Part shown: positions 27,650 to 34,796 of the stretch, piece after piece
Position numbering within the stretch: position 1 is the first letter of the stretch
How the letters are laid out: each line of letters opens with the position of its first letter
Assembly (NCBI RefSeq): GCF_003572205.1
Contig: NZ_QXNY01000005.1
Coordinates: 310,001-374,000, forward strand
Direction of reading: 5' to 3'
Origin: Algihabitans albus
GTDB lineage: Bacteria; Pseudomonadota; Alphaproteobacteria; Kiloniellales; DSM-21159
DNA: 64,000 nucleotides
Made by a program: the position numbers and the translations under genes
Notes under the pieces: model-generated
Database searches by the model: none
Told to the model about the DNA's origin: nothing
What the model saw: the letters and a program-made list of their open reading frames with translations, nothing else

Positions 27650-29380
27650 CTATGACCACTTTTGAAGGAAAGGTGGGTCTTTAGAATCTGGTTCGGGATT
27701 TGGCCTGCTGACCGAAAGGCGCGTAGGCACCGGTAGCGCCGCACCAAAAATGATTGCTTCCCCTCTTCCAAGCCCGGCAACCTGCCGAGACACGTTCACC
27801 CCCGCGGTTTCTGCCGCGGATGCGACCGCCCGCTGATCGGCTTCGTTGTTCAGGCGAAACACGGCCCACGTTCCGCATTGCGAAAGCACGGTCGGGGAAA
27901 CCTCGGACGGGCGCTGCGTGCTGATTAGCAGGGACAGGCCAAATTTGCGGCCCTCTTTAGCTAGGCGCTCGTAAGCAAGCGCCTGCTGTCCACCGTCGGA
28001 TTCGCCTGGTAGCTGGCGCAAATAGTGGTGTGCTTCCTCCAATGCCAGCATGGTTGGGTGGGTATTCCCGGGGCCGCGCTTGAATATCTCGGCGGCGAAC
28101 ATCTCAAGTAGCGATCCCAGAACAAATGGCATTAGGTCTTGAGTCAGGCGGCTAAGGTCAACAACGTGAACCGACCAATCATTCTGACCAAACATCGGCG
28201 GGCCAAAAACATCCCGAACGAGCGCGGCGCATTCATCCTGCATACTCAAGGGATTCGCTAGACCAGCACCGCCTGCGATCTCGACAATGGACGTAAACTG
28301 CGGGTCCTCAATCAAACCACGTATGCGGTTAATCATTGACTGAATGTGGCCGTATTGAAACGTGTCGCGGGTCCAGCCTTGGTTGTTTGGCTTGAGGACA
28401 TACCATTCGGTGGCGAGGCACGACAGCGCGCGCATATGCGGCCACACGTTCGCCGGGGGAGCCGTTCCCGACCTTAGTGTGCCCATCGCCTGATTGGCGT
28501 GCGCGGCATTGCCTGTGTGACAATCATCGAAAAGGACGTTGCCCTGACCGCCGGCCAGCTTTGCTCCATGCGCATCGGCTTCCACGAAGCGAAGGTGTTC
28601 AATCGCGAAACGCAATGCCGGCATTTGCGCTTTCTCACTCGGTATCAGCAACCGGGATAAACCGTGCCGACCAAGGGCGTAGTATGGAATCCGAAGGCCG
28701 CCATTTGGGCCACCGAGCTGCGTGACTTTCACACGCTGTCCAAGATGGGCAAAGGCGGAAGAATATTCCCCGTTTACATCGAATACGACGATCCGCGACT
28801 TGGGCAGGCGCACAAGTTGTTGCAGCACCGCCGCAACGAAGTGGGTTTTGCCTTGACCTGTTGAACCTAAGATCGCCATGTGCCGACCCAGCACTTGGTC
28901 GATGTTGGCGCAGACCTCAACGGCCCGATTGCGGGAATCCGTACCCAGCTTGATCTGCTCGGCAGCGATGCCGTTCGCGCCGATTGTCGCGATGGTTTCG
29001 ATGTCCGTAAGCGGATAGACGCTAGCCCCAAGAACGGGCAACCGCCATTCCTGCGGCGAAAAGTTTAGCCTGCCCTCCTGCTTGGCCAGAAAGCCGACAA
29101 CTCGACCGCGAAGCTGACGCAACGGCTCTTGCGAGATATTCGATGATCGTCCACGTCCTGCATGGACTTCGCGCGGCTCGGCGAACGCGACGGTCATGAT
29201 CCGAAGGATTATGGTTTCTGCACCGGCGTCGATCCCGACCAGATCGCCGGGTTGCTCTACCGTCGATAATCCATCCCTATGCCCGGCTACATGCCCGCGA
29301 GAATCCTCATGCAAATTTACTAGAAGCTGCGGCCCGTCGATTTCGACCACATAGCCCACGGGGTGGCGGGAACCTATCAA
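27650..29380 (-). CDS. herA: HerA-type translocase ATPase of a SIR2-HerA defence pair
   Basis: A 576-residue hexameric FtsK/HerA-superfamily ATPase. The N-terminus is a HAS-barrel-like beta domain (residues 1 to about 130). Walker A GSTGQGKT is at 172-179, Walker B TMLALEEAHHYL follows near 440, and sensor region LLISTQRPSEVSP with a late arginine-containing RLNNEADQRAV segment near 495-515. In anti-phage SIR2-HerA systems the HerA ring assembles with SIR2 and controls NAD+ depletion or DNA degradation. The start overlaps the SIR2 stop by 4 bases, and it is the last gene of the seven-gene operon. Confidence 0.9.
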   Translation of the reverse strand: MIGSRHPVGYVVEIDGPQLLVNLHEDSRGHVAGHRDGLSTVEQPGDLVGIDAGAETIILRIMTVAFAEPREVHAGRGRSSNISQEPLRQLRGRVVGFLAKQEGRLNFSPQEWRLPVLGASVYPLTDIETIATIGANGIAAEQIKLGTDSRNRAVEVCANIDQVLGRHMAILGSTGQGKTHFVAAVLQQLVRLPKSRIVVFDVNGEYSSAFAHLGQRVKVTQLGGPNGGLRIPYYALGRHGLSRLLIPSEKAQMPALRFAIEHLRFVEADAHGAKLAGGQGNVLFDDCHTGNAAHANQAMGTLRSGTAPPANVWPHMRALSCLATEWYVLKPNNQGWTRDTFQYGHIQSMINRIRGLIEDPQFTSIVEIAGGAGLANPLSMQDECAALVRDVFGPPMFGQNDWSVHVVDLSRLTQDLMPFVLGSLLEMFAAEIFKRGPGNTHPTMLALEEAHHYLRQLPGESDGGQQALAYERLAKEGRKFGLSLLISTQRPSEVSPTVLSQCGTWAVFRLNNEADQRAVASAAETAGVNVSRQVAGLGRGEAIIFGAALPVPTRLSVSRPNPEPDSKDPPFLQKWS

Positions 29381-30705
29381 AGCAAGTCCTCAAGATCGTC
29401 GCCGGGTGCTGGTGCTGCCTCGGGAACGGCCGCCACCGCCTCCTCTTCGACCGCCGCAGCGGGCTCCTTCGCCACTTGGATATTCGTCGCCTGTTTGAGT
29501 AGCGTTTCGAGCTGGCGTGCACGTTCCGACACGTCGTCCAGCATGGCGGGTTCTGGCAAGTCGTTCGCCAATGCGTCGAAGAAGCCGCCCGGCCCAAAAC
29601 CTCGCACCGTTACCTGGGGAAGTTGAGCCAAGAGCAGCCGCTTAAGCTGTTCATTGGGTTTGATTGCGTCGCCGGTCGCGGCAAGCGAGTCAAAAATGCC
29701 TAAACGGTCGATTTCCGGAAGGTAGATGATGAGCTGCAGCGTCGGATTCTGTAGCGCCGAAACGAGAAGCCGATTGATATGGTCGTCGGTAAAGCCATAA
29801 CCGTTAACGATGAGGCAGGCGTTCGGACGCGAGAGGAACTCGGTGAAACGGCGAATGATCTCACCATACACAAATGCCGTTGTCTGAACGAACTTCGACG
29901 CGCCGGGGAAAATCATGAATCCCGGCCAATTATCGGGTTCACCAGACGCGATGAACTGATCCAATAAAGGCTTCACACTAGCGCTGGGCAACTCGCACAC
30001 ACTGCCCGACTTGCTCGCCGTCCATGAAATCGAGCCGTGTAGCTTCCCAAGATAGAGATTGTATGTGCCGAAACGCGCTTCACCACGTGCCTGCACGTTA
30101 CGAAGGCCAAGGTCAAAACTGCTCGGACGAAATGCGCGGTCATGCGTTCCCGAGAATCCGTTTACACAATGAAGGCCAAGCGCTTCCGCCGACCATTCCA
30201 GCGCAAGATCGTAATTAGTCGTGAACGCCCAAGGCGCGGCCTGCCCGGGCTGACGATTCCCGGCAAGGCGTGATACGAGCCTTACGTGACTCGATAGCTT
30301 GGGATGCAAAATCGCCTGATCCGGCTCCGACCATAGCGTTTCGTCAAGAATGGCCGCTCGCAGAACGGCCTTTCGCAATGCGTGCCTAGCTGCTTTGAAG
30401 TCGGTAAGATCGACGCCTACCCGTTCGCCATCCAGGCAGGCGATTTCCAGCTTATCGAGCAGCAATTCAACATTGCCCTGCTCGCCATCCGCTAGGAACT
30501 TGTTTCCTCGGAGGAATTGAATCTGATCGGGATATTCATTCTTCAGAAGCGCCCAGACGTCGGCCATCACCATGCCGCCGACGCCTTTAGAAGCGCCAGC
30601 ACCAAGCAAAACACCGACATTTTCTAGTCGGATCGCAAGGGCAAGGTGGGCCGAGAATTCCTCGGACGTTAACTGTCGGCTTCCCCGAATAGCAAAAAAT
30701 GTCAT
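29377..30705 (-). CDS. SIR2-domain defence effector
   Basis: A 442-residue protein with a SIR2-like NAD-binding domain: GAGAS (35-39), TTNYD (162-166) and KLHGS (221-225) with the catalytic-type His223. GYGFTDDHIN near 315 is the late SIR2-family motif. The C-terminal 50 residues are Ala/Glu/Pro-rich and probably disordered. Defence SIR2 proteins hydrolyse NAD+ on phage sensing and stop infection. The gene overlaps the GIY-YIG gene upstream and herA downstream by 4 bases each. SIR2 followed by HerA is an established defence pair; joining to the upstream module is not. Confidence 0.88.
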   Translation of the reverse strand: MTFFAIRGSRQLTSEEFSAHLALAIRLENVGVLLGAGASKGVGGMVMADVWALLKNEYPDQIQFLRGNKFLADGEQGNVELLLDKLEIACLDGERVGVDLTDFKAARHALRKAVLRAAILDETLWSEPDQAILHPKLSSHVRLVSRLAGNRQPGQAAPWAFTTNYDLALEWSAEALGLHCVNGFSGTHDRAFRPSSFDLGLRNVQARGEARFGTYNLYLGKLHGSISWTASKSGSVCELPSASVKPLLDQFIASGEPDNWPGFMIFPGASKFVQTTAFVYGEIIRRFTEFLSRPNACLIVNGYGFTDDHINRLLVSALQNPTLQLIIYLPEIDRLGIFDSLAATGDAIKPNEQLKRLLLAQLPQVTVRGFGPGGFFDALANDLPEPAMLDDVSERARQLETLLKQATNIQVAKEPAAAVEEEAVAAVPEAAPAPGDDLEDLL

Positions 30706-31904
30706 GCCAAGCTCCCCGTCCGCACCAGGCGCGCCGCTGTCGGATCGTAGGCATATCCGGTGATCGTTCCGTCCCTAATCCTTTCGACGGCCTCATCGAT
30801 TGCTGCCAGAGGCACAAGGAACCACTCGCGCGGAACAACCGGGTTCCCGAAGCGATCCATCACCTCGATATCGAGGCGGGCGGGCGCAAAGATGCGATGG
30901 ATCAGGTTTTCGAGTTTCGTCCGGTTGATGTTGAAAAGCTCATAGGTGGCGACCACCTCGACCCCAGCCATCAGGAATGTCGGCTGAAGATGCGCGCCTG
31001 CGACGCGCCGCTCAATCTCCATGTTCGTGACGCCGATCTTGTGGACCAAGTTGCGGTTTTCGGCGACGAGCGGCAGATCAGATTTGCTCCGCAAAACGTA
31101 GATTGTGCCGCTCGCTTCATCGCCTTCGGCTGTGTCGGCGCCGAAGAGGGGGCCGGCGGTAGTCTCGGTAATACGCCGCCCCGCTTCGTCCTTGTTCAAG
31201 GCGCGCTGAAGCGAACGCATCAGCATGTTGCTTTCTGTGCCATTGTCGAAGATCACGCGAAGCCTTGCATCCGTGCGGCCCTGATCCGTCAGCGTGACCT
31301 CGCCCTTCTCCGCGACATAGGCCTTCTGGCCGCCCACGATGAAAAAACGCCCCTTTTCAATCTCTGCCTTCATCTCGAAGGGGCGAGTCTCTCGAAGGCC
31401 GGAATCGAGTTCACTTTGCACCTGATCGAAGAGCGGCTTGAAGGTCTCGAAATCCTCACAGCGCTCGCGTAGAGCCACATCCTCGGCGGCGCGTTTCTCG
31501 GCTGTCGAGCGCACATGGCGTAGTTCGGTGATCGGCGGAGTTTCCGCGTCGATTCCGAGTTCAGCGAGAAGGGCATCGTCATCTAGCTCATCTGCGGCGG
31601 GACCCGACGCCTGCGCGAACGCATCTGACAACAAGCCATGGCTGTCCATGGGTCGGACCAGCTCGGCTAGGGCGGTCTGGTCGCGAATACGATCGAGCCG
31701 CACGGCGTAGAGGCGTTCGAAGATGTCGCGATCCTCGCCATGACACGGCGGATGGCCGTGCTCTTCAACAAAGCGCTGAATCTCTTCAAAGCCCGCAATC
31801 ACACGCTCCTCTTCCGGCGTTCGAGCGGCGACCGGCTTCGCTTCAACCTCAACCCCTAGTTCAGTGAGCAGTGCGTCGTCTTCATCGGTGAACTGCTTAA
31901 CCAT
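30702..31904 (-). CDS. GIY-YIG nuclease-family protein (T5orf172-like)
   Basis: A 400-residue protein whose C-terminal third is a GIY-YIG endonuclease-like domain. TIYVLRS (267-273) is the GIY-like strand, KIGVT (289-293) the YIG-like strand, followed by Arg299/Arg300 and a KLENLIHRIF helix with the usual conserved Glu332 and His336. The N-terminal 125 residues contain two copies of an acidic motif, DDALLTELGVE (10-20) and DDALLAELGID (110-120), separated by a helical region. The start overlaps the helicase stop by 8 bases. Nuclease activity is predicted, its target unknown. The duplicated motif may be a docking peptide. Confidence 0.78.
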   Translation of the reverse strand: MVKQFTDEDDALLTELGVEVEAKPVAARTPEEERVIAGFEEIQRFVEEHGHPPCHGEDRDIFERLYAVRLDRIRDQTALAELVRPMDSHGLLSDAFAQASGPAADELDDDALLAELGIDAETPPITELRHVRSTAEKRAAEDVALRERCEDFETFKPLFDQVQSELDSGLRETRPFEMKAEIEKGRFFIVGGQKAYVAEKGEVTLTDQGRTDARLRVIFDNGTESNMLMRSLQRALNKDEAGRRITETTAGPLFGADTAEGDEASGTIYVLRSKSDLPLVAENRNLVHKIGVTNMEIERRVAGAHLQPTFLMAGVEVVATYELFNINRTKLENLIHRIFAPARLDIEVMDRFGNPVVPREWFLVPLAAIDEAVERIRDGTITGYAYDPTAARLVRTGSLA

Positions 31905-33966
31905 TTGCTGCCTCTTGCTTCATTCGAGCAAGAAAGGCGACGCCTTCGGCCATGCGCTTTTCCCATGAATCCGGCGAGGTGATGGAGGGGAGCCGTCCCC
32001 GTTCCTGCTTGAACTTCAGGGCGCGCTTGGCGAGATCACGTGCCTCTTCAGCGGTGAGTTGTACCTTCCTTGCCGAAATGACGGCGGCGACCTGCTTCAA
32101 GCTCTCCTCGCTCATGGTCTTTCCGAGGATTGCGTAGGCCTCGCTGAATGGGTTGATGCTGTCGATCAGGTCGATATCGAGTTCGCGCACATCCATGGCA
32201 AACTTGCGAACGCCTTGGATCAGAGCGTTGCTGCCCGCTCCCTCGCCCAAACGTTCTTCGACTGCGGCTTCTTTTGCCTTTTGGGTTAGGTTCATGGCCG
32301 CAACTGCGTGCTGACGAACCGACTCCTGATCCTCGTCGTCAAGCTCGGGGTACTTGTCCTTTATGATCTTACCCATACGGACCTGGGTTAGCTCTTGCGC
32401 CAGCGTTTCGCCGCCAGCGTGCTCTCCGTCGAACAAGCCCTTCTCGAGCGCGGTCTTGTCCTGGACGAATGCAGCAATCACCTCGTTGAGGTCTTCCTGA
32501 CAGATACGCGTCGCCTCTTTGGTTTTCGGCTCGGCAAGGCCCTTGATCTCGATCTGGAACTGACCGGTCTCCTCATTGAAGCCGACATTCTCTTTGGACG
32601 GATCGTATCCGCCTTCGCCGTAGTCAAAGCCCTTTTGCGGACCGCTCGCCGTTGCCTTGGGTGTGAAATTGAACCGTGGCGCGAGCACCTGCTCCATGAG
32701 CAAGCTGGCGGCGATGGCCTTCAGCGTGTCATTCACGGCCTCGGTGACGGCCTCTTCCGACGCATCCGGCTCGGCGATAAGGTTGGTGAAGCGGGCGCGG
32801 GTCTTGCCCTCGGCGTCGCGGGTCGCCCGGCCGATGATCTGCACAATCTCCGTCAGGCTCGACCGATAGCCCACCGTCAGCGCGTGCTCGCACCAAATCC
32901 AGTCGAAGCCTTCCTTCGCCATGCCAAGCGCGATGATAATGTCTACATGATCGCGGTTGGCCTTTTGAGCGGGGTCTTTCAGCGCGGCGGACACCTTATC
33001 CCGCTTCGTCGCGTCGTCATCGACTAGATCGGCGATGTGCAGCAACCGGCCGTCTGCGCGCTTCACAAGCTGGAAGCCGGTGGCGGGGTCCGTGCCCTGC
33101 CATTCCCCCAACTCCTCGATGATGTGCTCGACCTCCCTGATCTTGTCCTTCGTGCTCTCGCGGGAATTGACGGACGGGATATGGACGATGGTCTTCTCTG
33201 CCGGGTCGAGGACGGCCAGGATGTCGTCCGAATAGGCCCCGGAATAAAAGAAATAGCCGATGTCAAGCGTCTTCAGATACTTATAGCCGTTGAGCTGTTC
33301 GTAGTAAGTATAGGTCACCACGTCGAACTTGGCTTCGTCCTCCGGCATCAGCACTGGCTCGGCGTCGCCCCGAAAATACGAACCCGTCATGGCGACGACA
33401 TGAACCTTGTCGCGGGCGATCAGCTCCGCCAGGTGCGCGCCGAGCTTGTTCTCAGGGTTGGCGGAGACGTGGTGGAACTCATCCACGGCGATCAGACAGC
33501 CGTCGAAGGCGTCGATCCCGAACTTGTCCACGGCGAAACGGAACGTGGCGTGAGTCGCGACCAGCACCCTGTCGTCGCCTTCGAGGAACTTGCCGACCGA
33601 ACCGACCTTGCCCTCGTCGCCACCGGGTGCGTTGCAGAGGTTCCATTTCGGCTCGACATGCCAGTCGGCCCAAAACCCGAACTTGGACAAGGGCTCGTCG
33701 GCGAAGCTCGACCCGATGGACTTCTCAGGAACGGTGATGATCGCCTTCCGAAGTCCCTGGTTGTGCAGCTTGTCGAGCGCGATGAACATCAACGCCCGGC
33801 TCTTGCCCGATGCGGGTGGCGACTTGATCAACAGGTATTGCTCGCCCCGCCGCTCATAGGCGCGCTCCTGCATCGGGCGCATGCCAAGCTCGTTCGATTT
33901 GGTCGAGCCGCCGGTTTGGGCGTAGGTGACGGAGACGGAGGGAACGGATTTTGTTTCTGGCTTCAT
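31897..33966 (-). CDS. DExH-box helicase of the defence operon
   Basis: A 689-residue superfamily 2 helicase of the restriction-type (Res/UvrB-like) group. Walker A is SPPASGKS (49-56), the DExH box is VDEFHHV (161-167), motif III is AMTGSY, and motif VI is QIIGRATRD. A long C-terminal region without recognised motifs follows from about residue 420, rich in charged helices. Such helicases power DNA translocation for type I/III restriction, DISARM-like and related systems. It overlaps the HEPN-like gene upstream by 4 bases and the GIY-YIG gene downstream by 8 bases, suggesting one complex or strict co-production. Confidence 0.85.
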   Translation of the reverse strand: MKPETKSVPSVSVTYAQTGGSTKSNELGMRPMQERAYERRGEQYLLIKSPPASGKSRALMFIALDKLHNQGLRKAIITVPEKSIGSSFADEPLSKFGFWADWHVEPKWNLCNAPGGDEGKVGSVGKFLEGDDRVLVATHATFRFAVDKFGIDAFDGCLIAVDEFHHVSANPENKLGAHLAELIARDKVHVVAMTGSYFRGDAEPVLMPEDEAKFDVVTYTYYEQLNGYKYLKTLDIGYFFYSGAYSDDILAVLDPAEKTIVHIPSVNSRESTKDKIREVEHIIEELGEWQGTDPATGFQLVKRADGRLLHIADLVDDDATKRDKVSAALKDPAQKANRDHVDIIIALGMAKEGFDWIWCEHALTVGYRSSLTEIVQIIGRATRDAEGKTRARFTNLIAEPDASEEAVTEAVNDTLKAIAASLLMEQVLAPRFNFTPKATASGPQKGFDYGEGGYDPSKENVGFNEETGQFQIEIKGLAEPKTKEATRICQEDLNEVIAAFVQDKTALEKGLFDGEHAGGETLAQELTQVRMGKIIKDKYPELDDEDQESVRQHAVAAMNLTQKAKEAAVEERLGEGAGSNALIQGVRKFAMDVRELDIDLIDSINPFSEAYAILGKTMSEESLKQVAAVISARKVQLTAEEARDLAKRALKFKQERGRLPSITSPDSWEKRMAEGVAFLARMKQEAANG

Positions 33967-34796
33967 TTTCTTTCCCCCGCAACGCTGGCAAGCGCCGCCT
34001 TAAGTACCTGAAAACAGACTTTTGCTGTGTGCTCATCCGGCATGAAACCGGATACCATTTGCTCGTATGGATGAATGTAGTTGCGAAAATCCCGGAGCCC
34101 GTGGCTGAACTTCTTCACATCGGGTTTAAGCAGGCCGACTTCACAGGAAACATCTATGAACTGAGCGAGGCTCCATTCGTGAAAGCGCTTTACGCCGCCG
34201 TCAGCAGCCTTCGGGCTGCTCGAAGCCCGATTGAAGCGCGAAGGTTCTTTCTGGGCCGCCCCAAGCAAGACGGCTTCGAGCACACTGCCGCACAGAAAGA
34301 TGACAGAAAGATACGCGCCAGCACCCATAGCAGTCCGCGCTTCGCCAAGACGGTTTTCAATGATTGCCACGGCCTGCGTTTCAATCGGCAGCTTTTGGAT
34401 ATTGGGAACCGTGAATTCGCGATGTAGGAAATCGTCAATGGTCTGGGCCGGTTTTGCAGGAACAGGCTTCCCGGAAAGCCGAGCAAGAATACCTCGCGAC
34501 TTTTCGAGAACGGATGCATCGGCTTCTCGATTGTTCAGATCGCAATCGGCCTCATACGAATCCAGCATCTCCGACAGGACCGTGCCAACCAGGGCGTCTG
34601 GCTCGCGCTCCCAAAAGGCCCGCATCTTCTTGGCCTTGGAGGTGCCATAGCTCTGATATTTCGAGCCATGAATATCGATCTTATGGCGATTGAAGAACTC
34701 GCCAAAGGTTGCGTCGGAATAATCCAGCACATAGCCGCTTTGCATGCCAAGCAGCTTTTCAAGGTAACGTTTTTCGATATCAGTGAGGCTGCTCAT
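33963..34796 (-). CDS. AbiJ-NTD3/HEPN-like protein of the defence operon
   Basis: A 277-residue protein. The N-terminal part (LEKLLGMQSGYVLDYSDATF, then GTSKAKKMRAFWEREPDALVG) resembles the N-terminal domain found on AbiJ-type abortive-infection proteins. The C-terminal part is helical and ends in LRDFRNYIHPYEQ (234-246), where Arg238, Asn239 and His242 recall the Arg-x-x-x-His signature of HEPN RNases and of DUF4145. An RNase toxin or a structural HEPN partner is possible; the assignment is from pattern memory only. It is coupled to the methyltransferase before it and the helicase after it by 4-base overlaps. Confidence 0.6.
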   Translation of the reverse strand: MSSLTDIEKRYLEKLLGMQSGYVLDYSDATFGEFFNRHKIDIHGSKYQSYGTSKAKKMRAFWEREPDALVGTVLSEMLDSYEADCDLNNREADASVLEKSRGILARLSGKPVPAKPAQTIDDFLHREFTVPNIQKLPIETQAVAIIENRLGEARTAMGAGAYLSVIFLCGSVLEAVLLGAAQKEPSRFNRASSSPKAADGGVKRFHEWSLAQFIDVSCEVGLLKPDVKKFSHGLRDFRNYIHPYEQMVSGFMPDEHTAKVCFQVLKAALASVAGERK

